A stretch of DNA of 64,000 nt from Caulobacter sp. (GCA_021741355.1 JAIOXZ010000007.1:1-64000), one strand, 5' to 3'. Counted from the stretch's first letter, positions 25,848-35,129 are shown. Notes: generated by a model from the sequence alone, not told the origin. Numbers and translations: made by a program.

Positions 25848-26680
25848 CTCGTCGACAGGCAGACCACCTGGGCGACCCGCAGGTCGCGGCGCAGGCCGTC
25901 GGCGACGCGACCGTAGTTCTCGACATTGATCGGCTCGCCGACGGCATAGCCGGCCGGGCGACGCTTGGAGCTGCGCAGGGCGCTCTGCACCGTCTCGGGC
26001 GTGGTGGTGTAGATCCGGCCCCGGCGCGGGGCCTCGGCCACGGTGACGCCGATCACCCGGCCGGCGGAATCGAGCACCGGCGCGCCGGAGAGGCCCGCCA
26101 GCGTGCCCTTGAGCGTCTCGGTGCGGCCGATCTCGGCCCAGGCCAGAACCGGCTCGGTGCGGGCGCCGCGACCCCGGACGACGAGGTTCTCGCGGCCCAG
26201 CAGGCGGGAGACCGCCTCGCCCGGCTGACCCTGCGGATAGCCCGGGTGGAAGCCCAGCGCGCCGGGCCGCGGGCTCGTCGCGGCGCCGGCCAGCGGCAGG
26301 GCGGGCGCGCCGCCCTCGGTGGTCAGGATCGCCGCCTCGCCGGAGGGATCGATGATCGCCTTCGCCGCCACGCCACGCCCCTCGGCCACGACCAGGGCGA
26401 TGCGGGTGCAGCCGTCGACGACGTGGCGGGCGGTCATCCAGACGCCCGTGTCGGCGACCGAGAAGGCCGTGCCGGCGCCGGGCTTCTGCTTGCCGGGGAC
26501 ATCGACGACCACGGCCGGGTCGAACGGCGAGGACGGGTCGAGCGGAATCGCGTCGTCGCCGGCCATCGGCGGCGGCGGCGGCGGCGCAGGGGCCTTTTCG
26601 CGCCGACCCATGGATCCGATCACCAGGGCCGCCACGATGGCGAGATAAACCAGCCAGTCTGGAAGGCGGGGCAGATGCAC
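25844..26680 (-). CDS. Membrane-anchored trypsin-like serine protease
   Basis: This 278-residue protein has an N-terminal anchor (about 8-24), a proline-rich stretch (31-38) and a periplasmic chymotrypsin-fold domain. Histidine H86 lies in TARHVVDG and the nucleophile S198 in GLSGAP. The acidic triad residue of DegP relatives sits in a D-x-A-x-L motif. Here that position reads EAAIL, so E115 may replace aspartate, or D111 may serve. No PDZ domain follows. It lies six bases after the DUF350 gene and is probably co-transcribed with it. The substrate is unknown. Confidence 0.8.
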   Translation of the reverse strand: MHLPRLPDWLVYLAIVAALVIGSMGRREKAPAPPPPPPMAGDDAIPLDPSSPFDPAVVVDVPGKQKPGAGTAFSVADTGVWMTARHVVDGCTRIALVVAEGRGVAAKAIIDPSGEAAILTTEGGAPALPLAGAATSPRPGALGFHPGYPQGQPGEAVSRLLGRENLVVRGRGARTEPVLAWAEIGRTETLKGTLAGLSGAPVLDSAGRVIGVTVAEAPRRGRIYTTTPETVQSALRSSKRRPAGYAVGEPINVENYGRVADGLRRDLRVAQVVCLSTS

Positions 26681-26686
26681 CGGGGC

Positions 26687-27127
26687 TCAGCCCGCCAGGG
26701 CCGCGGCGAGGATCAGGGCGCTCGACACCTTGGCGCCGACCAGCAGGATCGCGGCGGAGATCTCGCCCTCCTGGATGCGCTGCGGCAGGCCGTGAAGGAT
26801 CAGGTCGATCACCCGGAACACCAGCAGCTGGAACGCCACGGTGGCCGCCCCCCAGATGGCGATTTCCAGCGGCGAGACCGAGGCGCTCAGCGACGAGGCC
26901 AGCGGCAGGGCCAGCCCGATCAGGACGCCGCCCAGCGACAGCGCCGCGGCGTTGTTGCCTTCGCGGATCAGGGCGATCTCGCGATGCGGCGTGAGCATGG
27001 CGTAGAGCACCGCTCCCATCAGCAGGATCACAAGCGTCAGGCCGGCGTGCCCGAGGGTCGTGACGAACCCGGTCGAGAAGGCCTGGATTTCCATGGATTG
27101 GAGTTGCGGCGGCATCGAAGTGTCCAT
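26687..27127 (-). CDS. DUF350 family membrane protein
   Basis: This 146-residue inner-membrane protein is of the DUF350/YjfL type, with four membrane segments (about 20-42, 60-80, 88-108 and 120-143) and a glycine-rich GGVLIGLALPLASS stretch. Function is unknown. An internal ATG at 27094 could be the true start. It is followed by the anchored serine protease with a six-base gap, which suggests a shared envelope role, though that is only context. Confidence 0.83.
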   Translation of the reverse strand: MDTSMPPQLQSMEIQAFSTGFVTTLGHAGLTLVILLMGAVLYAMLTPHREIALIREGNNAAALSLGGVLIGLALPLASSLSASVSPLEIAIWGAATVAFQLLVFRVIDLILHGLPQRIQEGEISAAILLVGAKVSSALILAAALAG

Positions 27128-27236
27128 GCAGGTGCGGCGTGCGAAAGGGTTAGCACGACCGGCGCCGTCCCGCGCAAGCTTCTAGCGTCGCGCGACTTCG
27201 GAAGGAGCGTTGTCGGACCGCTGACCGCGCGCCGGA

Positions 27237-28460
27237 TCAGGACGCCGCGAGCGTCTCGGCCCTGCGGCGCACCGACGCACGGACCTTCTCGCTCTCGGAC
27301 TTCAGCTGGCCGCAGGCGGCGAGGATGTCGCGGCCGCGAGGCGTGCGGATCGGGCTGGAGTAGCCCGCGCGATTGAGGATCGCGGCGAAGGACTCGATCG
27401 TGCCCCAGTCCGAGCATTCGTAGTCCGTTCCGGGCCAGGGATTGAACGGGATCAGGTTGATCTTGGCCGGGATGCCCTTGAGCAGTTGCACCAGCGCCTT
27501 GGCTTCGGCCGGGGTGTCGTTGACGCCCTTGAGCATCACATACTCGAACGTCACGCGCCGGGCGTTGGAGATGCCGGGGTAGTTGCGGATCCCCTCCATC
27601 AGGGCGGCGATGTCGTACTTCCTGTTGATCGGCACCAGCACGTCGCGCAGGTCGTCGTTGGTGGCGTGCAGGCTGATCGCCAGCATCGCCTGGGTGCGCT
27701 CGCCCAGCGCCTTCAGCTCAGGGACCACGCCGCTGGTCGAGACCGTGATCCGGCGACGGGAGATGCCGATCCCTTCGTTGTCGCTGATGATGTCGATGGC
27801 GTCTGAGACGCTGTCCAGATTGTAGAGCGGCTCGCCCATCCCCATGAAGACGATGTTGCTGAGGCGGCGGTCCTCGCGGTCCGACGGCCACTCGTCCAGA
27901 TCGTCCTTGCAGACCTGCACCTGGGCGACGATCTCGGCCGCCGTCAGGTTGCGCACCAGGGCCTGGGTGCCCGTGTGGCAGAAGGTGCAGTTCAGGGTGC
28001 AGCCGACCTGGCTGGAGACGCACAGGGCGCCCGAGCGGCCGACGTCGGGAATGTAGACCGCCTCGATCTCGATCCCCGGCGCGGTGCGGATCAGCCATTT
28101 GCGCGTGCCATCCTTCGACACCTGGCGTTCGACGATCTCGGGCCGGGCCAGGGTGAAGTGTTCGGCCATCGCCGCCCGGGTGTCCTTGGCCACGTCGGTC
28201 ATCTGGTCGAAGTCGGTGACGCCGCGGTGATGGATCCAGCGGAACACCTGGGTCGCGCGCATCTTCGCCTTGCCCTCGGGCACGGCGCCGGCCTCGACCA
28301 TGGCGGCCGCCAGCTGCTTGCGGGTGAGACCCGAAAGGTTGGCCGGAGCGGGGGCGACGGCGGGCGTCGCGCGAGCAAGGTTGAGGGTCGCGCCCAAGAC
28401 GGCAGGTTCCGATGCGATGAGGAGAGAGTCCCCATAACAGAATTTCGCGCTCTGGACCAA
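27237..28460 (-). CDS. rlmN: Dual-specificity rRNA/tRNA adenosine C2-methyltransferase
   Basis: This 407-residue radical SAM enzyme makes m2A2503 in 23S rRNA and m2A37 in tRNAs. The 4Fe-4S cluster ligands are C154, C158 and C161 (CTLNCTFC). C147 and C383 (LAACGQ) correspond to the catalytic cysteines C118 and C355 of E. coli RlmN. The MGMGEPLYN motif is present. The frame opens at TTG 28460 and the first 40 residues are not conserved, so the true start may be further in (for example TTG near 28397). It is divergent from the ECF sigma gene. Confidence 0.95.
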   Translation of the reverse strand: MVQSAKFCYGDSLLIASEPAVLGATLNLARATPAVAPAPANLSGLTRKQLAAAMVEAGAVPEGKAKMRATQVFRWIHHRGVTDFDQMTDVAKDTRAAMAEHFTLARPEIVERQVSKDGTRKWLIRTAPGIEIEAVYIPDVGRSGALCVSSQVGCTLNCTFCHTGTQALVRNLTAAEIVAQVQVCKDDLDEWPSDREDRRLSNIVFMGMGEPLYNLDSVSDAIDIISDNEGIGISRRRITVSTSGVVPELKALGERTQAMLAISLHATNDDLRDVLVPINRKYDIAALMEGIRNYPGISNARRVTFEYVMLKGVNDTPAEAKALVQLLKGIPAKINLIPFNPWPGTDYECSDWGTIESFAAILNRAGYSSPIRTPRGRDILAACGQLKSESEKVRASVRRRAETLAAS

Positions 28461-28482
28461 TCGCGGCGGGCATGACTATCCC

Positions 28483-29046
28483 TTGGCCGTGACCGCACCC
28501 GAGAGCGACCCCTTCGCCGCGTTGATGGAACGCATCGCCAGCCGCGGCGACCGCGAGGCCTTCGCGGCGCTGTTCGATCACTATGCGCCCCGGGTGAAGG
28601 GCTATCTCGCGCGGCTGGGTCTGGAGCCGGCCCGGGCGGAGGACCTGGCGCAGGAGGTGATGGTGACCGTCTGGCGCAAGGCCGCGAGCTTTGACCGCAG
28701 CAAGGCCAGCGTCTCGACCTGGATCTACCGGATCGCCCGCAACCGTCGGATCGACCTGTTCCGGCGGGAGCGCACCGCCACCCTCGACGCCGACGACCCG
28801 CAGCTCAATCCCGAAGCCCTGCCGCAGCCGGACGCCGGGCTGGAAGCCGCCCAGCGGGAGGTGCAGGTCGCCGCCGCCCTGGCCGACCTGCCGCCAGAAC
28901 AGCGTGAGATGGTCCGCGCCGCCTTCTATGAGGACCTGACGCACAGCGAGATCGCCGAGCGGTTCGGCCTGGCGCTGGGCACGGTCAAATCGCGCCTCCG
29001 GCTGGCGTTCGAAAAGCTGCGCCTCCGCCTGGAGTCCGCCCGATGA
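28483..29046 (+). CDS. ECF-type RNA polymerase sigma factor
   Basis: This 187-residue sigma-70 family protein has only regions 2 and 4. Region 2 includes EDLAQEVMVTVWRKA and STWIYRIARNRRIDLFRR (about 50-105), and region 4 includes LPPEQREMV and HSEIAERFGLALGTVKSRL (about 135-180). The downstream ChrR-like cupin gene suggests an ECF11/RpoE-ChrR type stress sigma, which in Rhodobacter answers singlet oxygen. TTG 28483 or GTG 28489 may be the start; neither has a strong ribosome binding site. An ATG 28472 in another frame stops at once. Confidence 0.9.
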   Translation: MAVTAPESDPFAALMERIASRGDREAFAALFDHYAPRVKGYLARLGLEPARAEDLAQEVMVTVWRKAASFDRSKASVSTWIYRIARNRRIDLFRRERTATLDADDPQLNPEALPQPDAGLEAAQREVQVAAALADLPPEQREMVRAAFYEDLTHSEIAERFGLALGTVKSRLRLAFEKLRLRLESAR

Positions 29047-29116
29047 CGCCCGCGCCCGACTTGACGCCTCGCCGCCGCGGTCCATATCCCGCCTTTTCAA
29101 GGAGTTGCCTGACCGC

Positions 29117-29764
29117 ATGACCGCCCTGACGACCCTTCCCGATCCTGCCAGCCATCCCGGCCTGCGCCTGATGGAAGCGACGGCGGCTGTCCTGCGCGGA
29201 GCGCAGGCGCCGGCCCGGCCGACGGACGTGCTCGGCGGCGCCTTCCTCGACGGTGAGACGCCCGTTCCGATGACGGGCGGGGCGGCCGCGGAAGCCCTGG
29301 CCCGGATCGCCAACCTCGAGGCCATCGATGATCGCGCCCGTGAGGCCGCCCATCGCGCCGGACGCGGTCTGGGCGAGATGCTCGACCTGCCCGACCCGCT
29401 GCGCGAGGCGGTGTTCGACTCGATGGCCGCTGGCCGCAAGTGGCGCTTCCTCGGCTTCGGCATTCGCGGCCTGAAGCTCAAGATCGGCGGCGAGGGCGAG
29501 ACCGAACTGCTGCGCATCGAGCCCGGCCACGGCGTCGCGCCGCACGATCACGACGGCGAGGAATACACCCTGGTGGTCACCGGCGCCTTCCATGACGGGC
29601 ACGAGCGGTTTGGGCCCGGCGACGTCAACATCGCCCGGGCCGGCTTCGTCCACGCGCCGCTGGCCGAGAAGGACGAGGTCTGCTTCGCCCTCGGCGTCAG
29701 TCTCGGCGGCGGCGCGCGCTTTGAAGGCGCGTTCGGCATGTTCCAAAGGCTGACCGGGCTTTAG
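29117..29764 (+). CDS. ChrR-like cupin protein, putative anti-sigma factor
   Basis: This 215-residue protein has a C-terminal cupin like that of ChrR (HDHDGEEYTLVVTG, then GPGDV and a later histidine, about 140-180), preceded by a helical N-terminal half. ChrR normally binds zinc in its N-terminal anti-sigma domain through H-x3-C-x2-C. No such cysteine pair exists here, so sigma binding would have to be zinc-independent or lost. AAGGAG lies 12 bases before ATG 29117 and abuts an in-frame TTG at 29105, so the start is uncertain. It follows the sigma gene by 70 bases. Confidence 0.78.
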   Translation: MTALTTLPDPASHPGLRLMEATAAVLRGAQAPARPTDVLGGAFLDGETPVPMTGGAAAEALARIANLEAIDDRAREAAHRAGRGLGEMLDLPDPLREAVFDSMAAGRKWRFLGFGIRGLKLKIGGEGETELLRIEPGHGVAPHDHDGEEYTLVVTGAFHDGHERFGPGDVNIARAGFVHAPLAEKDEVCFALGVSLGGGARFEGAFGMFQRLTGL

Positions 29765-29778
29765 TTCAGTACACAGCC

Positions 29779-29902
29779 GTCATGGCCCGACTCGTTCGGG
29801 CCGCCCAGGAACACGGTTGATCAAGAGAAGAGAGCAGACCCATTCGCACCTCCACGCCCCCCGTCGGCGTGCTTGGGTGGCCCGGACAAGCCGGGCCATG
29901 AC
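29779..29902. repeat. Family A palindromic repeat pair, copy 2
   Basis: Units 29779-29807 and 29874-29902 face each other across a 66-base spacer. They differ from copies 1 and 3 at a few positions. In the right unit both sides of one hairpin pair have changed together (A-T to G-C), keeping the stem. The element fills the convergent junction between the ChrR-like and isoaspartyl peptidase genes. Confidence 0.88.
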
Positions 29903-29915
29903 GATGTGGGAAGGT

Positions 29916-30794
29916 TCAGAACGCTTCCGAGACGATCTCGCCGTTGGGCATGAGCGCCGCGCGCTTCATGCCGGCCGAGACGAACGGCATGGCGACGTTG
30001 CCGTCGACATCGACCGCGATGAGGCCGCCCTCGCCGCCGAGCGCGCGGATTTCAGCCAGCACCGCGTCAGCGGCCTCGGCCAGCGACTGCCCGCCGAACC
30101 GCATCCGGTGCGCCAGCTGGGCCGCAGCGGCGACGCGGACGAAATACTCGCCCTGGCCGGTGCAGGAGACGGCGACCCGCTGGTCGGCCCAGCCGCCGGA
30201 GCCGATCAGTGGTGAGTCGCCGACCCGGCCCGGCAGCTTGCCGAACACCCCGCCCGTCGAGGTGGCGGCGGCCAGCCGGCCCTCCCGGTCGCGGACGACA
30301 CAGCCGACCGTGCCGTGCGCCAGAGTCCCCGGGGGATGATTGGACTCGTCCTGGCCCGCGCGGGTGAACCAGGCGGCGTCATCGGCGATGGCGGCCAGCT
30401 TCTGGGAGGCCGCGAACCGCGTCGCGCCCTCACCGGCCAGCATAACGTGCGGCGTCCAGTCCATGATCGCGCGCGCCACGCCGACGGGGCTTTCGAACCC
30501 CTGCAGCGCCGCCACCGATCCCGCGCGACCGGTGAAGCCGTCCATCAGGCAGGCGTCGAGCTCGTACTGGCCCGCCGTGTTCGGCGAGGCGCCGCGTCCG
30601 GCGACATAGAGGCCCGACGCCTCGAGCGCGGCCGTGGTTTCCTCGGCCACATCCAGCGCCAGGGCGCCGGCCAGCAGCCGGTCGCGCCCGGCCTCGACCA
30701 GCCCGCGCATGTGGGCGATCTCGCGGCTGTAGTCGCGACCGCGCTTCGCGCCCGCGCCGCCGTGAATCACCAAACTCAAACAATTGTTCGCCAA
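29916..30794 (-). CDS. Isoaspartyl peptidase/L-asparaginase (Ntn hydrolase)
   Basis: This 292-residue plant-type asparaginase precursor has the N-terminal LVIHGGAGA signature. The autoprocessing nucleophile is predicted at T162 in HGTVGCVV, giving alpha and beta subunits. The family removes beta-aspartyl residues from damaged peptides and hydrolyses asparagine. I choose TTG 30794 (GGGAGGG five bases upstream). The open frame runs back to ATG 30848 without conservation, through the divergent promoter region. A GAACAATTGTTT palindrome overlaps the first codons. Confidence 0.9.
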   Translation of the reverse strand: MANNCLSLVIHGGAGAKRGRDYSREIAHMRGLVEAGRDRLLAGALALDVAEETTAALEASGLYVAGRGASPNTAGQYELDACLMDGFTGRAGSVAALQGFESPVGVARAIMDWTPHVMLAGEGATRFAASQKLAAIADDAAWFTRAGQDESNHPPGTLAHGTVGCVVRDREGRLAAATSTGGVFGKLPGRVGDSPLIGSGGWADQRVAVSCTGQGEYFVRVAAAAQLAHRMRFGGQSLAEAADAVLAEIRALGGEGGLIAVDVDGNVAMPFVSAGMKRAALMPNGEIVSEAF

Positions 30795-30824
30795 CCGGTC
30801 CCTCCCGCCTATAAACGCGGAAAC

Positions 30825-30846
30825 GCCCGCGATACCCTTCGCGGGC
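30825..30846. other. Hairpin in the divergent peptidase/oxidoreductase region
   Basis: GCCCGCGA (30825-30832) pairs perfectly with TCGCGGGC (30839-30846) across a 6-base loop. It lies 26 bases before the quinone oxidoreductase ATG and upstream of the peptidase start. No T tract follows. It could be an operator or a leader structure. Confidence 0.4.
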
Positions 30847-30872
30847 ATTCAATGAAAGAGCGGGAGAGACGC

Positions 30873-31871
30873 ATGCGGGCGGTGCTGAGCAAGAGCGTGG
30901 GCGGACCGGAGACCCTGGTCATCGAGGATCTGCCCAGCCCCGTGGCGGGACCGGGCCAGGTGGTGCTGTCGGTCAAGGCCTGCGGCGTCAACTATCCGGA
31001 CGTCCTGATCATCGAGGACATGTACCAGTTCAAGCCGTCGCGCCCGTTCGCGCCCGGCGGCGAAGTGGCCGGCGTGGTCAAGGAGTTGGGCGAAGGCGTC
31101 ACCCATCTGAAGGTCGGTCAGCGCGTGCTGGCCAACACCGGCTGGGGCGGCATGGCCGAGGAGCTGGCGCTGGACGCGGCCCGTGTCGTGCCGATCCCGG
31201 ACTCGATGTCGTTCGAGGAAGGCGCGGCCTTCATGATGACCTACGGCACCTCCTACTACGGCCTGAAGGATCGCGGCTATCTGAAGCCCGGCCAGACCCT
31301 GCTGGTGCTGGGCGCCGCCGGGGGCGTGGGCCTGGCCGCCGTCGAACTGGGCAAGGCGATGGGGGCGAAGGTGATCGCTGCGGCCTCCAGCCAGGAAAAG
31401 GTCGACCTCTGCATCGCCCGGGGCGCCGACAGCGGCGTGGTCTATCCCGTCGGCCCGTTCGACAAGGACGGCAAGAAGGCCCTGGCCAACCTGTTCAAGG
31501 ACGCCTGTGGTCCCAACGGCTGGGACGTGGCCTATGACGCCGTGGGCGGCGACTATGCCGAGGCGACGATCCGCGCGGCGGGCTGGGGCGGCAAGTTCCT
31601 CGTCATCGGCTTCCCGGCGGGCATCCCGTCCGTGCCGCTGAACCTGACGCTGCTGAAGTCCTGCGACATCGTCGGCGTCTTCTGGGGCGCGGCTGTCGCC
31701 CGCGATCCGAAGGCCCACCAGCAGAACGTCAAGGAGCTGATGGACCTCTACGCGGCCGGCAAGATCAAGCCGCACGTGTCCGAGACCTTCCCGCTCGAGC
31801 GGGCGGGCGAGGCCATCGCCCACCTCGCCAGCCGCAAGGCCCTGGGCAAGGTGGTCGTGGTCACCGGCTGA
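30873..31871 (+). CDS. NADPH:quinone oxidoreductase, MDR family
   Basis: This 332-residue medium-chain dehydrogenase/reductase is of the QOR type without zinc ligands. The Rossmann motif is GAAGGVGLAAVELGKA near 147-162, and the substrate domain starts ACGVNYPDVL near 37. The family reduces quinones or enones with NADPH. ATG 30873 is chosen for its GGGAGAG site and conserved MRAVLSK start. It leads a rightward run with an SDR, a 2OG-type oxygenase and a DMT transporter, separated by 36, 7 and -4 bases. Confidence 0.9.
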   Translation: MRAVLSKSVGGPETLVIEDLPSPVAGPGQVVLSVKACGVNYPDVLIIEDMYQFKPSRPFAPGGEVAGVVKELGEGVTHLKVGQRVLANTGWGGMAEELALDAARVVPIPDSMSFEEGAAFMMTYGTSYYGLKDRGYLKPGQTLLVLGAAGGVGLAAVELGKAMGAKVIAAASSQEKVDLCIARGADSGVVYPVGPFDKDGKKALANLFKDACGPNGWDVAYDAVGGDYAEATIRAAGWGGKFLVIGFPAGIPSVPLNLTLLKSCDIVGVFWGAAVARDPKAHQQNVKELMDLYAAGKIKPHVSETFPLERAGEAIAHLASRKALGKVVVVTG

Positions 31872-31907
31872 CATCAGACAAGAACAACAAGGCAGGGGAA
31901 GTAGCGC

Positions 31908-32798
31908 ATGGCGGGTCGTCTGGAGGGCAAGGTCGCCCTTATCACCGGCGGGGTTTCGGGCATTGGCCTGGGCACGGTTGAACTGTTCGCGCAGGAGGGG
32001 GCCTGTGTCGTCGCCGCCGACCTGCAGGACGAAAAGGGCGCCATGCTCGAGAAGCGGTTCGACGGCCGCATCCGCTACGCCCACTGCGATGTCACCAGCG
32101 AAGCCGATATCGCGGCGGCGGTGAAGATGGCCGCCGACCAGTTCGGCGGACTGGACATCCTGTTCAACAACGCCGGTCACGGCGGGGCGCCGGGCAATGT
32201 CTCGGAGGTCGACGTCGAGGCCTGGGACAAGACCTTCGCCCTGCTGGTGCGCGGCCCGGCCGTGGGCATGAAGCACGCCCTGCCGCTGATGCAGGCGCGC
32301 GGCGGCGGCTCGATCATCAACACCGCCTCGATCGCCGGCCTGCAGGCGGGCTTCGGCCCGCTGGCCTATTCGGCGGCCAAATGCGCGGTGATCCACATGT
32401 CGCGCTGCGCGGCGGCCGAACTGTCGCCGCAGAAGATCCGCGTCAACGCCATCTGCCCCGGTCTGATCGCGACCTCGATCTTCGGCGCCTCGATGGGCCT
32501 GCCCCGCGAGGTCGCCGACCAGATGGCCGCGCGCTTCGAGGAGGCCGGTCCCAAGGTCCAGCCGATCCCCAAGGCCGGCGTTCCGGAGGACATCGCGCGC
32601 GCCGCCCTCTATCTGGCCAGCGACGACTCACTGTTCGTCACCGGCACCCACATTGTCGTCGATGGCGGCCTGACGATCGGCGGCCGCGGATCCTGGGACA
32701 CCGAGGCGCACAACCCGATCCTGGCGGCCATGGGCATCACGCCCGAACAGGCCCAGCAGATGCAGGCGGCGATGGCCGCCCAGCGCGCGGGAAGCTGA
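31908..32798 (+). CDS. SDR family oxidoreductase
   Basis: This 296-residue classical short-chain dehydrogenase has TGGVSGIG at about 13-20 for NAD(P) binding, NNAGHGG near 88, the catalytic Ser in NTASIAG and Y-x3-K in YSAAKCA. A C-terminal extension (about 255-296) is longer than in the core fold. Substrate is unknown; an alcohol, sterol or acyl-type substrate is possible. It is 36 bases downstream of the quinone oxidoreductase gene. Confidence 0.9.
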   Translation: MAGRLEGKVALITGGVSGIGLGTVELFAQEGACVVAADLQDEKGAMLEKRFDGRIRYAHCDVTSEADIAAAVKMAADQFGGLDILFNNAGHGGAPGNVSEVDVEAWDKTFALLVRGPAVGMKHALPLMQARGGGSIINTASIAGLQAGFGPLAYSAAKCAVIHMSRCAAAELSPQKIRVNAICPGLIATSIFGASMGLPREVADQMAARFEEAGPKVQPIPKAGVPEDIARAALYLASDDSLFVTGTHIVVDGGLTIGGRGSWDTEAHNPILAAMGITPEQAQQMQAAMAAQRAGS

Positions 32799-32805
32799 TC
32801 GCCCT

Positions 32806-33537
32806 GTGACCGTCCCGCTCGCCATAGACCCGGCCCTCGATCCCGCCCGGATCGCCCCGGTGTTCGCGCGGATGGGACGGCTTCATCTGCCTGGCGTGTT
32901 TGACCCGGCGGCGGCGGCGGAGGTCGGCGCGGCGTTCGGCGCCGATGTGCCCTGGGTCAAGAGCTGGCGGACAAACGGGCCGAGCCTCGATGGCTCGCTG
33001 CAGGACTTCGAGGGCCTGACCCCGGAGCTTCGCGCCGACTTCGACGCCGATATGGCGCGGGCGGCGCAGGCGGGGTTCTGCTTCCGGTTCGACGCCTGGC
33101 GCCTGAGCGACGACATCGACGCCGGCAGGCGGCGCGGCGGCGCCCTGGCCCCGCTGGAGGCGGTGCATGACTTCCTCAACAGCGAGCGGTTCCTGGGGTT
33201 CGTGCGGGCCGTGACCGGCGAGCCGCGCTGCGACTACTGCGATGTGATGGTGTCGCGCTATCGGCCCGGCGACTTCCTGTCGGTCCATGACGACGACATC
33301 GTCGGCAAGAAGCGCCTGTTCGCCTATGTCCTGAACTTCACGCCGGTCTGGCGGGCCGACTGGGGCGGGGTGCTCAACTTCCTCGACGAGGACGGCCACG
33401 TCGCCGAGGGCGACACGCCGGCGTTCAACGCCCTGAACCTGTTCCGCGTGCCCCAGGCGCATGCGGTGACCTATGTGACTCCCTTCGCGGCGGGTCCGCG
33501 GCTGTCGATCACCGGCTGGGTCAGGACGCGCCAGTGA
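32806..33537 (+). CDS. 2OG-Fe(II) oxygenase family protein
   Basis: This 243-residue double-stranded beta-helix protein resembles prolyl-hydroxylase-type dioxygenases. The iron ligands are likely H161 and D163 (SVHDDD) and H219 (VPQAHAV), and R232 in PRLSITGW would bind 2-oxoglutarate. All four are at family spacing, so the enzyme looks intact. The start is GTG 32806, seven bases after the SDR. The stop overlaps the transporter start. The substrate may be a protein side chain or a small molecule. Confidence 0.85.
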   Translation: MTVPLAIDPALDPARIAPVFARMGRLHLPGVFDPAAAAEVGAAFGADVPWVKSWRTNGPSLDGSLQDFEGLTPELRADFDADMARAAQAGFCFRFDAWRLSDDIDAGRRRGGALAPLEAVHDFLNSERFLGFVRAVTGEPRCDYCDVMVSRYRPGDFLSVHDDDIVGKKRLFAYVLNFTPVWRADWGGVLNFLDEDGHVAEGDTPAFNALNLFRVPQAHAVTYVTPFAAGPRLSITGWVRTRQ

Positions 33538-34469
33538 CCGACGACCTGCCGCCCGTCGCCCCGCTGCCGGTCCGGCCGGCGCTGGCGCCCAATGTGCGCG
33601 GCGCGCTGTGGATGCTGGCCTCCGCCCTGTCGTTCACGGTCATGACGACCCTGATCAAGTTCCTCGGCGACGACTATCCGGCGGCGCTGCAGACCTTCTA
33701 CCGGCAGGCGGCGGGACTGATCGTGCTGTCGCCGCTGATCCTGCGCGACTGGCGCGGCGCGTTTCATACGACCCGGCCGGGCATCCTGTTCTTCCGCTCG
33801 GCGGTCGGCACTCTGGCGATGATCTTCAGCTTCTACGCCTTCCAGAAGCTGCCGCTGGCCGAAGCCAACGCCCTGTCGTTCACCCGCACCCTGTGGATGG
33901 TGCCGCTGGCGGTGTTCATCCTGCGGGAAAAGACCGGTCCGCTGCGCATCGGCGCGGCGCTGGTCGGATTCCTCGGGGTGCTGGTGATGCTGCAGCCGGG
34001 CGCGCCGGGACACGGGTTCGGCCTCGGCCAGATGGCGGCCCTCGCCTCGGCGGCGATGTTCGCCATGACCATCACCGGCATGAAGGTGATGACCCGCGAT
34101 CACTCGCCGTTCACCCTGCTGGTCTGGTCGGCGGTGCTGGGACTTGTGTTCTCGATCCCGCCGGCGGCGTTCGTCTGGCGCTGGCCCGAGCCGGTCGATC
34201 TGCTGCTGCTGGCGGCGATGGGGGTGGTCGGGACCATCACCCAGGGCTGCTATATCAAGGGCATGCAGATCGGCGATGCCGGAGCCATGGCGCCGATCGA
34301 CTACAGCCGGCTGGTGTTCACCGCCGTCGTGGGCTTCTTCGTCTTCAGCGAAATCCCCACCTGGCCGACGATCATCGGCGCGGCCATCGTGGTGGCCTCC
34401 ACCCTGTTCATCACCTTCCGCGAACAACGACTGGCCAAACAGGCGCGCGCGGCGGCGGCGGCTGACTGA
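33534..34469 (+). CDS. DMT superfamily (EamA) transporter
   Basis: This 311-residue protein has ten predicted membrane segments in two EamA repeats, beginning RGALWMLASALSFTVMTTLIK and, in the second half, MAALASAAMFAMTITGMK. Such proteins export metabolites or amino acids. The GTG start overlaps the oxygenase stop by four bases. It ends three bases before the stop of the convergent YhhN-family gene. Substrate is unknown. Confidence 0.9.
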   Translation: MTDDLPPVAPLPVRPALAPNVRGALWMLASALSFTVMTTLIKFLGDDYPAALQTFYRQAAGLIVLSPLILRDWRGAFHTTRPGILFFRSAVGTLAMIFSFYAFQKLPLAEANALSFTRTLWMVPLAVFILREKTGPLRIGAALVGFLGVLVMLQPGAPGHGFGLGQMAALASAAMFAMTITGMKVMTRDHSPFTLLVWSAVLGLVFSIPPAAFVWRWPEPVDLLLLAAMGVVGTITQGCYIKGMQIGDAGAMAPIDYSRLVFTAVVGFFVFSEIPTWPTIIGAAIVVASTLFITFREQRLAKQARAAAAAD

Positions 34470-34472
34470 CCT

Positions 34473-35129
34473 TCAGAAGGGCGGACGCAGGAAGGCCCAG
34501 GCGATCAGCGCCTGCGCGGCGTAGTAGAGGAACCAGACGGCCCAGCCCGTCACGCGCTGCGATCCCAGAAGCTTCGCCTGGCGGAACAGGTCGCCGGCCA
34601 GAATGGCGTCAGAGGCCATGAAGGCGACCGCCCCGAGCATCGCCGGCCAGTAGAAGGACGGCAGCAGGAAGCTCGATCCGACCATCACCGCGATGGCGAT
34701 GACATAGAGGATCACCGCCGGCCGCATGGGTCCCAGCGCCCGCCAGAGCCAGGCCAGCATCGCCACGGCCGCCACGCCGACGGCGACGGCGCCGGCGATC
34801 TGCAGGTGCGTCATCTCCAACGCCGGGTCGCGGGTTTCCTGGAACAGGAAGATCAGCAGGATGTGGCCGAGCAGGAAGGCGGCGAGGCCCAACGGAAGCC
34901 AGCGCTGCGGGTTTCCGGCCAGAAAGGCGTCGCCGACCGCGCACAGCAGCAGTCCCGCCGCCAGCAGCCAGGGGGCGTCCGACAGGAAGGCCATCACCGC
35001 CAGGGCGCCCACGGCCGCGACCTTCACCAGCGTCCGCTCGAGGGACGACGGGAAGCCGGCCATGATCAGCCCGTAGCCGAGCGCGGCCAGGACCGAGACG
35101 CCGGTCAGCACTGTGTTGGTCTGTTCCAT
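34473..35129 (-). CDS. Lysoplasmalogenase family (YhhN) membrane protein
   Basis: This 218-residue protein has about eight membrane segments. LLLCAVGDAFLAG (about 80-92) and MASDAILAGDLF near 175 are the aspartate-bearing motifs of the YhhN/TMEM86 family, which in animals cleaves the vinyl-ether bond of lysoplasmalogens. Aerobic alphaproteobacteria generally lack plasmalogens, so the real substrate is unclear. A DUF1232 gene lies 22 bases upstream on the same strand. Confidence 0.87.
   Translation of the reverse strand: MEQTNTVLTGVSVLAALGYGLIMAGFPSSLERTLVKVAAVGALAVMAFLSDAPWLLAAGLLLCAVGDAFLAGNPQRWLPLGLAAFLLGHILLIFLFQETRDPALEMTHLQIAGAVAVGVAAVAMLAWLWRALGPMRPAVILYVIAIAVMVGSSFLLPSFYWPAMLGAVAFMASDAILAGDLFRQAKLLGSQRVTGWAVWFLYYAAQALIAWAFLRPPF

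Noticed and set aside
29043..29120. 25-codon frame starting ATGA at the sigma factor stop
   Set aside because: It overlaps the next gene's start out of frame, has no conserved content and is too short to support.
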